Source of the DNA: Rhodospirillaceae bacterium
GTDB taxonomy: Bacteria; Pseudomonadota; Alphaproteobacteria; Rhodospirillales; Rhodospirillaceae
Length of the DNA stretch: 64,000 bases
Assembly (NCBI GenBank): GCA_029243545.1
Contig: JAQWRV010000030.1
Coordinates: 62,001 to 126,000, forward strand
Reading direction: 5' to 3'
Shown here: positions 55,512 through 64,000 of the stretch, piece by piece
Position numbering within the stretch: the first letter of the stretch is position 1
Layout: every line of letters starts with the position of its first letter
Notes under the pieces: generated by a model
Told to the model about the DNA's origin: nothing
The model's database searches: none
What the model saw: only the letters and a program-made list of their open reading frames with translations
Translations under genes and position numbers: made by a program

Positions 55512-56918
55512 TTAAGCTGGCAATCCTGATTCAGCCACGTCTGGAAAAATCAGCGTTACCTTTAGTCCAGGCGCGTTATCGGAGAGCTTTAATTTCAGGC
55601 CATGAGATTTAACGACCGCATCGACCAAACTGAGCCCCAGGCCCGAGCCAGGCGATGTGCGCGAACTTTCCATCCTGTAGAGGCGCTCAAATACCTTCTC
55701 ATGGAGCTCAGGCGGTATCCCTGACCCCGTATCTGAAATCTCGAAAACCGCTTTATTGTCATCGCGGCACACATGTAGGTGGACAGAGCCTCCGTCCGGT
55801 GTGTACTTGACTGCATTGTCTGTGAGATTCGCAAGTGTTTGGGCAATGAGATTCGAATCGCCTCTTGCATTGCAACCAAAATCTATATCGACATTAAAGG
55901 CAATGTCTTTGTCTTCGGCTAATGGGCGGTAGAGGTCAGCGACGTTTTCAACGATGGGGCCCAGACTGAGAACATCAAACGAACGCTTCAATGAGGCCTC
56001 AGCGCGGGCGATGCGGAGCAAAGAGGAAAAGGTGGATAACAAACCATCGGCTTCTTCTATGGCCTCTTGAAGTTCCGCTTTTTCCTTTGGATCAACTGCG
56101 TTTGAAACTGCAACCTCTAATCTTGCCCTCAGCCGGTTTAGCGGCGTTCGTAAGTCATGAGCCACGTTGTCAGAAACTTCACGCAGGCCTCGCATTAAAC
56201 GCTCAATCTGGTCGAGCATTTCGTTAACCGATTCAGATAAGCGCGCTAATTCATCCTCAGTGCCAGACCCTTCGATCCTCTGACTGAGATCGCCACGCAT
56301 GATCCGGCGGCACGTTTGGGTAATGCGCTCAACCCGTCCCATGATCGAGCGGCTAAACAAGAACCCACCCAGAACTCCCAGTGCGACCGTAAAACCAATA
56401 CCAATATTCAAAGACCGCAATAATTGAGTGCGGAATTCTCGGGAATCACGGATATCGCGCCCGACAAGCAATTGGTACCCGCCCTGAATAAAAAACAAGA
56501 GCGCTCTAACATCAGCGGTATCAGGACCGGCTTTCTGCATATCAACGATAGTGAAATTAACCCATATTTCATCTCCAACCGTATCCTCGCGAGTTAAATT
56601 GTTGGGCCAGGACAACAGATTTCCAGTAACGCGAACCTGATCGGCACCGGTTAAGAGATAAATTCCGTCGGTGCGGACGTTTGGATCGATGCGGCGATTG
56701 ATCGCTTGAATAAGGCCGGTGAGTCCTGTGCGTTGATAAGTTTCTTGGAAACTTTGCACTTCTGTTTGAATTGCAGCTTCAACTTGCCGCTCAGCAAAAA
56801 TATTGGTGTTGATGAACACAAATATGAACAGAACACCTACTGATCCTGCAAAAAGAGCCGTATACAGCAGCGCTAACCGGAACGTAGTTGTTTTGATGAG
56901 ACGGTCGATACGAGGCAC
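55512..56918 (-). CDS. Sensor histidine kinase
   Basis: A 468-residue two-helix membrane kinase. Transmembrane segments at about 15-38 and 170-190 flank a periplasmic sensor of about 130 residues; then a HAMP linker (FSRSIMGRVERITQTCRRIM), a HisKA domain with phospho-His254 in VAHDLRTPLNRLRA, and an HATPase domain (NLTDNAVKYTPDGGSVHL, ISDTGSGIPPELHEKVFERL, GSGLGLSLVDAVVKSHG). It passes phosphate to the OmpR-type regulator encoded 3 nt upstream. The signal sensed is unknown; neighbouring catabolic genes are candidate targets. Confidence 0.95.
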   Translation of the reverse strand: MPRIDRLIKTTTFRLALLYTALFAGSVGVLFIFVFINTNIFAERQVEAAIQTEVQSFQETYQRTGLTGLIQAINRRIDPNVRTDGIYLLTGADQVRVTGNLLSWPNNLTREDTVGDEIWVNFTIVDMQKAGPDTADVRALLFFIQGGYQLLVGRDIRDSREFRTQLLRSLNIGIGFTVALGVLGGFLFSRSIMGRVERITQTCRRIMRGDLSQRIEGSGTEDELARLSESVNEMLDQIERLMRGLREVSDNVAHDLRTPLNRLRARLEVAVSNAVDPKEKAELQEAIEEADGLLSTFSSLLRIARAEASLKRSFDVLSLGPIVENVADLYRPLAEDKDIAFNVDIDFGCNARGDSNLIAQTLANLTDNAVKYTPDGGSVHLHVCRDDNKAVFEISDTGSGIPPELHEKVFERLYRMESSRTSPGSGLGLSLVDAVVKSHGLKLKLSDNAPGLKVTLIFPDVAESGLPA

Positions 56919-56921
56919 GTA

Positions 56922-57599
56922 TTAATCCGTGGGTTCGAGTTTGTAGCCTGCGCCACGGACGGTTTGCAAAATGGCGCTATCAAACGGCTTGTCTATTTTT
57001 TGCCGCAATCTGCTGATGTGCACGTCGATCACATTGGTCTGCGGATCAAAATGATACTCCCATACATTTTCGAGCAGCATCGTCCTTGTAACTACCTGTC
57101 CAGCATGGCGCATGAGATACTCTAACAATCTAAACTCGCGGGGATGCAGGTATACCCTTTGACCCTGACGCATCACTTTGCGGGCGAGTATATCTAATTC
57201 GAGATCACCAACAGACAGGTGCGTGACCTCTCCTCCTCCTTTACCACGCCGGGTCAGAGCTTCAATGCGCGCAAGCAGTTCGGCCATGGCGAAGGGTTTG
57301 ACCAAGTAGTCATCGCCCCCGGCTTTCAGACCATCAACCCGGTCTTCCACGTCACCAAGGGCGCTGAGAAACAAAACCGGCGTGCCAATGTCCTGTTCAC
57401 GCACTTGCTGGACTATGGCCATACCGTTTAGGCCAGGCAGCATGCGATCCACGACCATGACACCGTAGGGTTCAGACAGTGCGAGATCGAGCCCCTTTTG
57501 CCCGTCCTCAGCATGATCAACAACGTACCCCGCCTCTTGCAGGCCCTTGGTGACAAAGCCGGCTGCTGTGAGATCATCTTCTATGACGAGAACGCGCAT
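56922..57599 (-). CDS. OmpR-family response regulator
   Basis: A 225-residue regulator: receiver domain with EDD pocket (VIEDDLTAAGF), phospho-acceptor Asp51 in VMVVDRMLPGLNGM and Lys in DDYLVKPFAMAELLARIE; winged-helix DNA-binding domain with VYLHPREFRLLEYLMRHAGQ then NVIDVHISRLRQKID and TVRGAGYKLE. It precedes the kinase gene in one operon. Confidence 0.96.
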   Translation of the reverse strand: MRVLVIEDDLTAAGFVTKGLQEAGYVVDHAEDGQKGLDLALSEPYGVMVVDRMLPGLNGMAIVQQVREQDIGTPVLFLSALGDVEDRVDGLKAGGDDYLVKPFAMAELLARIEALTRRGKGGGEVTHLSVGDLELDILARKVMRQGQRVYLHPREFRLLEYLMRHAGQVVTRTMLLENVWEYHFDPQTNVIDVHISRLRQKIDKPFDSAILQTVRGAGYKLEPTD

Positions 57600-57774
57600 C
57601 TTGGTGGATCCTACTTAATCACGTGCTAGCCCATATGAAGGTAGAGCTATTATCATTTTATTCCGCCATTGAATCATACTTCACCTTTGAAATCGCATTA
57701 TATAGTTTTCATGTTAAGGGTTTAGGGAATAAATGGCGATTTGCCAATAAACTGACGGATACCGAGGGAACCCC

Positions 57775-58239
57775 ATGGCGAACTTAGAAACTGAGCTGCA
57801 AGACCTTCTTTCTGCTTTTGAGGAACGCTGGAGCCGCCGCACGCCAACTGCACTGAAAGAGTTATGGGATCCGAACGAAGCGGAGCCCTTTTACATCGCT
57901 GAGGAGATCACCGATCCGATGTATGGCTGGGAGACCATTGAGCCCTACTGGCAGATCGCTGAAGACATTTTGTTGAAGTTTTCGATTCGGACGTGGAATT
58001 TAAAGTGCAAGCTTTTGAGCGAAGACTTGGCCGCACTGAATTACATGATGCACTGGAACGGACTTATTAAAGGCATGGAGGATTCGCCGCTCGGATTGGA
58101 CGTGCGCGTCTCCGCCATCGTACGCCGTACCGACAAGGGGTGGAGGTTTTGCCATTATATAGAGTCTCCACTCGGTGCTTTTCCCTACTTGAAAGCAGTG
58201 TATCAAGCCAATGTAGACCCCGGTTTTATGGAAAATTAA
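57775..58239 (+). CDS. NTF2/SnoaL-like protein
   Basis: A 154-residue single-domain protein with the cone-shaped NTF2-like pattern: N-terminal helix LQDLLSAFEERWSRRTPTAL, KELWDPNEAEPFYIAEEITD, then strands YMMHWNGLIKG and VSAIVRRTDKGWRFCHYIES. Many members bind or isomerise small substrates; the function here is unknown. The ATG follows GAGGGAACCCC. It stands alone between the two-component genes and the ligase. Confidence 0.75.
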   Translation: MANLETELQDLLSAFEERWSRRTPTALKELWDPNEAEPFYIAEEITDPMYGWETIEPYWQIAEDILLKFSIRTWNLKCKLLSEDLAALNYMMHWNGLIKGMEDSPLGLDVRVSAIVRRTDKGWRFCHYIESPLGAFPYLKAVYQANVDPGFMEN

Positions 58240-58397
58240 TCATATGTGATTGAATTCATTTTGAATTCCTGCGTTCGACGAACAAAATTCTTCTCTGCGC
58301 GAGCATCAAGCCGCCATGGCCTGCCAAAGAGGCAACAGCCAATGGGCACGCGCGATATATTAGGAACAATCTAGGCCCTCAACTTCTGATGTTGGAG

Positions 58398-59879
58398 TTA
58401 GCTAAATAGCTTTGCGAGACTGGATTGATTGGTCTTGCCGCTTGCCGTGCGTTCAAGGGACTTAACAAATCGCCATCGCCGGGGACATGCGTATGGTTCA
58501 AGGTAGCATTTGCAGTGATCGGCTAAGCGCTGCTCACTTTCGGGCGTTTTTTGTTTCAAGACGATGGCCGCTGCAATCACCTCACCCCACCGGGAATCCG
58601 GTAGGCCAATCACCGCCACATCTATAACGCCTGAATATTCACGCAAGATTGCCTCGATAGCGGAGGGATAAACTGTATAACCCGCTGAAGTGATTACGGA
58701 TCCTTCCCGGCCATCCAGATACAAGAAGCCCTGGTTATCGAAATGTCCGAGATCGCCGACCGTCGCCCAGGGTCTGTCCGTGCGAAATCCACTGCCGTCC
58801 GTTGGGCCAACATAACCGCTGCTGATCATGCTGCTTTTGACCCAGATGGTACCGACCTCTCCGGTTTCGACCGAGCCACCTTGCCTATCCCCGAGGGAAA
58901 TTTCGACGCCGGAAAAAGCGCGGCCTACTGATCCTGGGGGACACAATTCAGAAGCCTTGGCGACGGTTATAAAGCTGAGTTCTGAAGCACCATAATACTC
59001 AATTGTGTCGGCATTAGAAAACGTGCGCTTAACGTTTGCTCGCAACTGCGGTGACAGCTTTGCACCGGCAGTTACGATGCGATCAATACTTGGATATGTT
59101 TTGCCGTCTGCACTGCCAATCAATACATCGAGCATGGCTGGAACAACCACCAGTACCGTGGCTTGATGCCCGGCAATAGCATCCAGTACGGACAGGGCAT
59201 CAAACTCAGATTGGATGATGACCGACGCCCCAGCCGATATTGCTTCAATCGCAGCATAAAGTGACAGGCCATGACTTAACGGCCCTGGCGCCATGACAAT
59301 GTCGCCGGCATGAGTGCCAAGTTCGATAGCGCTGTGGCGGAAACTATCCACCCAAGTTTGATGGGACCGGACAAACCCTTTCGGCGTACCGCTTGATCCA
59401 GATGTGAATCCTATGAGAAACGGCGTGTCAGGAGTTGGTTCAGACTTCAATACAGACGCATTCCCGGTCTTAGAGGCAATCCGTTTTATTTCCTCCGGTG
59501 CCAAACTCTGTTCTTTCGCCAGTGCATCACCAAATGACTGCAGAATTTTGGGGGGCGCGATAAGAAGATTGGGTGCGTGATCTTGCACCAGCTTCTTCAA
59601 TACGGTGGGTGGCCAAGTGGGGTCAAATATGCAGGCGGACCCTCCGGCCATGAGAGCAGCAAAAAACACTTCGATCACTGTCGCACAATTGGGTAGGCAA
59701 ACCCCGATCAGTCGCGCATGACGGCGCTCAAAAGCCGCGCCAATTAAGGCACAGTGCTGAGCCAACTCTGCAAATGAAATGGCTTTCCCATTAAAGGATA
59801 AGGCGACGCGATGGGGGGCCGCTTCGGCCCATTTCAGCAACCCGCTATGGACCAGATCGTCGGGTTTGAGGGCTTTCAT
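58398..59879 (-). CDS. Class I adenylate-forming (acyl-CoA synthetase-like) enzyme
   Basis: A 493-residue AMP-binding enzyme: phosphate loop IGFTSGSSGTPKGFVRSH, YYGASELSFIT, hinge DGREGSVITSAGYTVYPSAI, and the C-terminal catalytic lysine in RTASGKTNQSSL. Members adenylate a carboxylic acid and usually load it on CoA. It is the last gene of an operon with biotin transporter genes bioM-N-Y, its ATG overlapping the bioY stop by 4 nt. A role with pimelate or another acid of biotin metabolism is conceivable but not shown. Confidence 0.88.
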   Translation of the reverse strand: MKALKPDDLVHSGLLKWAEAAPHRVALSFNGKAISFAELAQHCALIGAAFERRHARLIGVCLPNCATVIEVFFAALMAGGSACIFDPTWPPTVLKKLVQDHAPNLLIAPPKILQSFGDALAKEQSLAPEEIKRIASKTGNASVLKSEPTPDTPFLIGFTSGSSGTPKGFVRSHQTWVDSFRHSAIELGTHAGDIVMAPGPLSHGLSLYAAIEAISAGASVIIQSEFDALSVLDAIAGHQATVLVVVPAMLDVLIGSADGKTYPSIDRIVTAGAKLSPQLRANVKRTFSNADTIEYYGASELSFITVAKASELCPPGSVGRAFSGVEISLGDRQGGSVETGEVGTIWVKSSMISSGYVGPTDGSGFRTDRPWATVGDLGHFDNQGFLYLDGREGSVITSAGYTVYPSAIEAILREYSGVIDVAVIGLPDSRWGEVIAAAIVLKQKTPESEQRLADHCKCYLEPYACPRRWRFVKSLERTASGKTNQSSLAKLFS

Positions 59880-60409
59880 AGGGCAACAGGATAGGCGCGT
59901 CGGACGGAAACGGCGATGACGCTTGCCAACCCGGCTTTGACGAGATCACCCGGGAGAAATGCGGCAGACGCAAATGCGGCTGTTGTTATGGGCAGATCGG
60001 AGACGACAGCAATTCCCGGTATTCCAAATGCGTAGACCACAACAATGCCGCCGCACACATTAGCGATGAACAGCATAAGTGTTGTTTGTTGTGCTTTTCG
60101 CGCTATCAATCCAATCATCAGCGCGCCAAGAGGCCAAGCGATGAGGAAGCCGGCGCTTGGACCAATAAAAACGCCGAGTCCACCACGCCCGCCAGCCAGC
60201 AAAGGAAGGCCGAGGGCTATCAAACTCAGCAACAGAAGCATGGCCAGCGCAGCACGGCGCGGCCCTAGCAAGCATCCGGCCAGCATGAGTCCTAACGTTT
60301 GTAACGTAACCGGAACAGCAATCAGGGGAACGGGCAAGGGCGGCAGCAATCCTAAGGCCGCTGTGAGTGCAGCGAAGGTTGCGATGAGAACCGTATCGCG
60401 CGCAGTCAT
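59876..60409 (-). CDS. bioY: Biotin transporter substrate-binding subunit BioY
   Basis: A 177-residue S-component with six hydrophobic segments and the BioY pattern: LPPLPVPLIAVPVTLQTLG, LGPRRAALAM, GGRGGLGVFIGPSAGFLIAW. It binds biotin in the membrane and works alone or with BioMN as an ECF transporter. Starts and ends overlap its neighbours by 4 nt each. Fits the presence of biotin-dependent AccBC in the window. Confidence 0.94.
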   Translation of the reverse strand: MTARDTVLIATFAALTAALGLLPPLPVPLIAVPVTLQTLGLMLAGCLLGPRRAALAMLLLLSLIALGLPLLAGGRGGLGVFIGPSAGFLIAWPLGALMIGLIARKAQQTTLMLFIANVCGGIVVVYAFGIPGIAVVSDLPITTAAFASAAFLPGDLVKAGLASVIAVSVRRAYPVAL

Positions 60410-61035
60410 GGCGCATTGTTCCGTTGGTCATCCCAGCGCTCATAACCGCGCGCCTCCAACGCTTCAGACATTGCATCGGCCTGCTGGAACACACGGGTCA
60501 GGACGGGAACAACGGACGCTATAATGGAGTTTTCAATGCCGCGCGCACGTTGCGCATCCCGCACGTCCTGCACAACATCACTCAGCGCGGGTATCAGCCT
60601 TATGGTCAGAGCAATCATGAACGCTACGCGGTGTGGTGGCACACCAAGTGGACTCAGCCAGCCGATTATGCGGATAAGGCATTCCATCATGTCTGACAGG
60701 CGCGTCGTGTAGGTGACGAGCGCCGCAGCCCAAACCAAGACCGCTAGTCTCAATACAATGAGTCCGGCTGTTTCGGCATTCGCCACAAGTATTTGCGCCA
60801 CCGCAATAAATACGAACCAAATAAGTAGCGGCCGTGTGGTTTGCCACAGACGCATAAGGCCCAATTCCGCGGCGAATGCGAACAGTAGACCGGTGACCGC
60901 CACGACCAGAATCAACAGCAAAACCGATTTTGTTAGAATGAGACCAATTCCGAGAGCCATCAGAACGAGCAGTTTAACCCCCACATCAAGACGATGCAGT
61001 GGACTTTCACCGGGCACGTACAATCCGGCGATCAC
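60406..61035 (-). CDS. bioN: ECF transporter transmembrane subunit BioN
   Basis: A 209-residue EcfT-type protein. The N-terminus YVPGESPLHRLDVGVKLLVL and the coupling motif RDAQRARGIE are typical; the helices contact the ATPase BioM. It ends with a polar tail. Overlaps bioM and bioY by 4 nt each. Confidence 0.92.
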   Translation of the reverse strand: MIAGLYVPGESPLHRLDVGVKLLVLMALGIGLILTKSVLLLILVVAVTGLLFAFAAELGLMRLWQTTRPLLIWFVFIAVAQILVANAETAGLIVLRLAVLVWAAALVTYTTRLSDMMECLIRIIGWLSPLGVPPHRVAFMIALTIRLIPALSDVVQDVRDAQRARGIENSIIASVVPVLTRVFQQADAMSEALEARGYERWDDQRNNAP

Positions 61036-61709
61036 GCCAGTGAGTCCTTATAAAAAGAAAGTGCTGTCTTAGGGTTTCCATCAAAGACGACTTTTCCATC
61101 TGCCAAAACCAGCACCCGGTCGAAGCCGGCCAACTGCTCCACATGGTGAGTCACAGTAATGACCGGGCATGGCAGCGAGCCAATAACACTCATTACAATC
61201 GCCGCATTACGCTGGTCCAGCAAAGTGGTCGGCTCATCACAAACAACGATGTCCGGCTCCGCAATCATCACACCAGCCAATGCCACAAGCTGTTTTTCTC
61301 CGCCGGACAGTAAATGCGCTGAACGATCCGCGAGGTGAGAAAGACCAAATCTCTCCAGCATCTTTGCAACTTTTTGATCTCTGTCTTCAGACTCCAACCG
61401 CTGCGGCTTTAGCCCCAAGGCAAGGTCTTCTGCAACCGTTGGCATGACAATCTGGTTGTCTGGATTTTGGAACAAAAAACCTACCTGACGGCGCACCTCT
61501 TTCCCATCGGTCTTCGTGCTAACTCCATTGACTAGCACGGCCCCCGTGTCGGGAATAAGCAAGCCGTTGAGCAGGCGTGCAAAAGTGCTTTTTCCAGATC
61601 CGTTGTCGCCGATTACACCAATGCGGTTTTCCGTCAGCGTGACGGATACATTTGTTAACACCGGCCGGTCTTGAAACCGCACAGTGACATGATCGAGCGC
61701 AATGTTCAC
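61032..61709 (-). CDS. bioM: ECF transporter ATPase BioM
   Basis: About 225 residues of ABC ATPase: Walker A GDNGSGKSTF, Q-loop FLFQNPDNQIVMPTV, signature LLSGGEKQLVALAG, Walker B DIVVCDEPTTLLD, switch His in VTHHVEQL. It powers biotin uptake with BioN and BioY. The longest frame begins at 61784 inside the SLC13 gene; the GTG at 61709 gives the correct family start (VNIALDHVTVRF) and a GTGA overlap with the SLC13 stop. Confidence 0.94.
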   Translation of the reverse strand: MNIALDHVTVRFQDRPVLTNVSVTLTENRIGVIGDNGSGKSTFARLLNGLLIPDTGAVLVNGVSTKTDGKEVRRQVGFLFQNPDNQIVMPTVAEDLALGLKPQRLESEDRDQKVAKMLERFGLSHLADRSAHLLSGGEKQLVALAGVMIAEPDIVVCDEPTTLLDQRNAAIVMSVIGSLPCPVITVTHHVEQLAGFDRVLVLADGKVVFDGNPKTALSFYKDSLA

Positions 61710-63487
61710 AGCGGCCAGGCGTACAGCAGGAAGGGCACAGACACGGCGACGACAAGCACTTCTAAAGGCAAGCCCATGCGCCAATAGTCGCTAAATTTGT
61801 AGCCGCCTGGCCCCATGATCAACGTGTTGTTCTGATGGCCGATTGGAGTCAAGAAGGCACATGAGGCGCCGACTGCGACAGCCATAAGAAACGTATCGGG
61901 ATTTGAATCGAGGCGTTCGGCGATTTGGACTGAGATTGGCGCCATAACAACCGCGGTTGCGGCATTGTTCATGATGTCGGACAAAGTCATGGTGACGACC
62001 ATCACTAAAATGAGAGCGACGATTACAGGGAACTGATCGGTCACAGAGACAATGCCTTGAGCGATCAGGGCCGCCGCACCCGTTCGATCCAGCGCCTCGC
62101 CAACAGGGATCATACACCCCAGAAGAATCAAGATGGGCCATTGGATACTGCTATAGGCCCGGCTAGGCGACATAATACGGCCAAGAATCATGGCTGCGGT
62201 GGCCACGCCAAAAGCGATGGTTATAGGCACGACCTTGAACGCAGCAGCGGCAATGGCTCCGGCAAACACAGCCGTAGAAAAAATCGCCCGGCGGCGGCGG
62301 CCCACCCGCAATGACCGTTGCGCCAACGGCAAACATCCCAAGCGGTTTAAAGAATCCGATACTTGGTCGGCATCACCTTGCAGCAACAGAACATCACCCG
62401 CCCGGAATCGATGCCGTTTTATCCGTGTCATCTGGCGTTTACCCTGCCGTGACACAGCAAGAAGGTTCAGACGATATCGGTTGCGAAGACCAATTTCCTG
62501 CGGAGTCACGCCTTCAATACGACCACCCGGCGAGACGACCGCTTCGACCAAGCTTATGCGATCAGATTTAATCGTGTCTTCCGGAATGTCGTCGGCGCCC
62601 ACCAGTTCAAGTTTAAGGTCGGCAACAGCAGTATCGAGTCCGTCTGCATCTCCTGTGATAATCAGGATGTCTCCCTCCCCCGCGCGGTCCGTGAGGGCGG
62701 GATAAGGCATAGGCCGGTCGTCATGAATCATCCCGGCCACCGTGACGTCTTTGTCTTCAAACGCTTCCATAACCTCAAGCATGAATTTTCCAATGAGACC
62801 TGATTCAGAGGTCAGCCTGACTTCCGTCATATACGGCTGCAGATCGAAGGCGGCATCGCCTGTCGATCCGGCAGACCGATCCTTGGGAATAAGACGCCAG
62901 CCAATCAATGACACGAAAGCCACGCCAACTACGGCGACCGGTAATCCGACCCAAGAATAGTCGAACATACCAAACGGTTCACCGGCGCCGGTACTGCGAA
63001 AATTGGACACCAATATGTTAGGCGGTGTGCCGATGAGAGTCGTCATGCCGCCAAGGATTGACCCAAAGGAGAGCGGCATGAGGAGTACACAAGGAGAGAG
63101 GTTAGATTTGCGGGCCGCTTGAAGCGCGACCGGCATAAGCAACGCCAATGCGCCTACATTGTTCATCAGGCCAGATAAAGCCGCCGCCAAACCCGCAAGC
63201 ACTGCAATCAACAAAGTTGGGCTTTGCGTATCTGGGATAACTGTTTCCGCTAAAATATCAACCACGCCGGATTGACGCAGACCTTCACTGATCATCAAGA
63301 CCAACGCGACCGTAACCACGGCAGGATTACCAAACCCTGTGAAGGCTAAGTCAGCCGGAACAATTCCCGAAACCACCGCCGCAAAAAGGGCTCCGAAAGC
63401 GACGAAGTCGTAACGCAGCCAACCACCGATGAAGAATACGAGAACGCCAGCAAGAATGGCGAAGGCTGAAATCTGATCAACAGTCAT
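61706..63487 (-). CDS. SLC13/DASS-type permease with TrkA-C (RCK_C) domains
   Basis: A 593-residue membrane protein. The N-terminal and C-terminal helix blocks carry SLC13-type motifs (MNNVGALALLMPVALQAAR, GTPPNILVSNFR, IMNNAATAVVMAPI, GHQNNTLIMGPG), and two soluble TrkA-C domains lie in the middle (IEGVTPQEIGLRN, RAGDVLLLQGDADQV). Such permeases carry dicarboxylates, sulfate or related anions; the nucleotide-sensing RCK_C part may gate them. Its placement at the head of the bio operon with a 4-nt overlap hints at a linked substrate, possibly a dicarboxylate (inference). Confidence 0.91.
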   Translation of the reverse strand: MTVDQISAFAILAGVLVFFIGGWLRYDFVAFGALFAAVVSGIVPADLAFTGFGNPAVVTVALVLMISEGLRQSGVVDILAETVIPDTQSPTLLIAVLAGLAAALSGLMNNVGALALLMPVALQAARKSNLSPCVLLMPLSFGSILGGMTTLIGTPPNILVSNFRSTGAGEPFGMFDYSWVGLPVAVVGVAFVSLIGWRLIPKDRSAGSTGDAAFDLQPYMTEVRLTSESGLIGKFMLEVMEAFEDKDVTVAGMIHDDRPMPYPALTDRAGEGDILIITGDADGLDTAVADLKLELVGADDIPEDTIKSDRISLVEAVVSPGGRIEGVTPQEIGLRNRYRLNLLAVSRQGKRQMTRIKRHRFRAGDVLLLQGDADQVSDSLNRLGCLPLAQRSLRVGRRRRAIFSTAVFAGAIAAAAFKVVPITIAFGVATAAMILGRIMSPSRAYSSIQWPILILLGCMIPVGEALDRTGAAALIAQGIVSVTDQFPVIVALILVMVVTMTLSDIMNNAATAVVMAPISVQIAERLDSNPDTFLMAVAVGASCAFLTPIGHQNNTLIMGPGGYKFSDYWRMGLPLEVLVVAVSVPFLLYAWPL

Positions 63488-63536
63488 GAAAACGCAGGAG
63501 CCGATTCAAGAGAGGGCCGTTTCTGGTGGGAAGAAA

Positions 63537-64000
63537 TTAGCGCCGCAGTCCACGAACAAGGAACGTATTAAACACCGCAACTTGTGACCGTCCCTCACGA
63601 ATTTCTTTGTGCCCCGGATCATTCCAAAAATTGGTTGCCGAAGCCTGGGTCGGAAATGCCGCGACGGAGAAATCGTGGTCAACAATATCACCTTCCAGCC
63701 GTTCCGTTTCGTCATACTTGGCACGAGTAAGGATGGGTATGCTGCGATGCTCGAGCTTTTCTTCTTCCGCCTTAGCAAAGGGTGCAAATGCGGCTTCATC
63801 AAGGACACGATAAACTGAAATCAGAAAAGCCGGTTCTCCATGGGGCGCCTCTTTCTCATTGCCGGCCATTTTAAAGACATTAAATTCACCACCGTTTTTG
63901 CGCAGCTTCTTTGCTTCCTCGTATTCCGGCGAATACCAAAATTTTGAAATATCTTCTGGTGCTTGGAAGTGGGCCAACATCAGACCACGATCTCCGGGCC
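63537..64000 (-). CDS. Tandem DUF1330-family protein, 5' end outside window
   Basis: At least 154 residues, ending at 63537. Two copies of the DUF1330 dimeric alpha-beta barrel motif follow one another: one around LMLAHFQAPEDISKFWYSPE and a second starting FLISVYRVLDEAAFAPFA and continuing VAAFPTQASATNFWNDPGHK. The frame is still open at position 64000 (GDRGLM before the first inner ATG), so the start lies beyond the window and the first copy may be longer. DUF1330 function is unknown; ligand binding by the ferredoxin-like fold is likely. Confidence 0.85.
   Translation of the reverse strand, partial: PGDRGLMLAHFQAPEDISKFWYSPEYEEAKKLRKNGGEFNVFKMAGNEKEAPHGEPAFLISVYRVLDEAAFAPFAKAEEEKLEHRSIPILTRAKYDETERLEGDIVDHDFSVAAFPTQASATNFWNDPGHKEIREGRSQVAVFNTFLVRGLRR

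Noticed and set aside
1-64000. CRISPR array, insertion sequence or prophage
   Set aside because: No regularly spaced repeats, no transposase or integrase genes, and no phage structural genes were seen on either strand.

Overview
The window looks like a chromosomal stretch of an alphaproteobacterium, probably free-living and aquatic. This is an inference from gene content: a mitochondrial-type complex I accessory subunit (NDUFA12), a DUF2155 gene beside aat/accC/accB/aroQ, a vitamin-B12-dependent NrdJ, a fused ThiS-ThiG, and a complete SUF operon with an Rrf2 regulator and SufT. The left part (1 to about 37.6 kb) is mostly household genes; the right part (about 37.9 to 64 kb) reads as more GC-rich by eye and is mostly accessory metabolism and transport.

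Layout. 0-5.4 kb: aminotransferase (runs off the left edge), divergent GGT-like lipoprotein, M48-TPR protease, ScsC/DsbA-like thiol oxidoreductase, DUF2786 protein. 6.1-8.1 kb: aldo/keto reductase and ThiS-ThiG fusion. 8.3-11.3 kb: aroQ-accB-accC-aat. 11.2-13.0 kb (minus): NDUFA12, two tandem MCE proteins, DUF2155 protein. 13.2-18.1 kb: structured leader, nrdJ, and a nucleotidyltransferase-fold protein that has lost catalytic acids. 18.2-30.3 kb: serA, RidA, FemAB-like acyltransferase, thioesterase, parE, peptide-type solute-binding protein, MDR reductase, tRNA-Val(GAC), N-formylglutamate amidohydrolase, TauE/SafE permease, HIG1 protein. 30.5-37.6 kb: response-regulator pseudogene, then sufR-B-C-D-S-U-T-A with an IscR-type palindrome in front.

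37.9-55.2 kb is a probable catabolic region: tannase-family esterase, two tandem zinc-less alcohol dehydrogenases, AhpD-like protein, SAM methyltransferase, TonB-dependent receptor, PQQ dehydrogenase, amidohydrolase, two alpha/beta hydrolases with histidine at the nucleophile elbow, a wrecked formylglycine-generating-enzyme gene, a VAO-type flavin oxidase and a RutA-like monooxygenase. This set suggests uptake and stepwise oxidation/hydrolysis of an unknown ester-, alcohol- or ring-containing organic compound. 55.5-57.6 kb is a two-component system. 58.4-63.5 kb is one tightly overlapped minus-strand operon: SLC13 permease, bioM, bioN, bioY and an acyl-CoA-ligase-like enzyme. A tandem DUF1330 gene runs off the right edge.

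Decayed genes are scattered through the window: a response regulator with two nonsense codons, an FGE gene lacking its middle, a pseudopilin-like remnant and a possible flagellar-rod motif remnant. No CRISPR array, insertion sequence, prophage or intact defence operon was seen. The most unusual item is the lone nucleotidyltransferase-like protein behind nrdJ.
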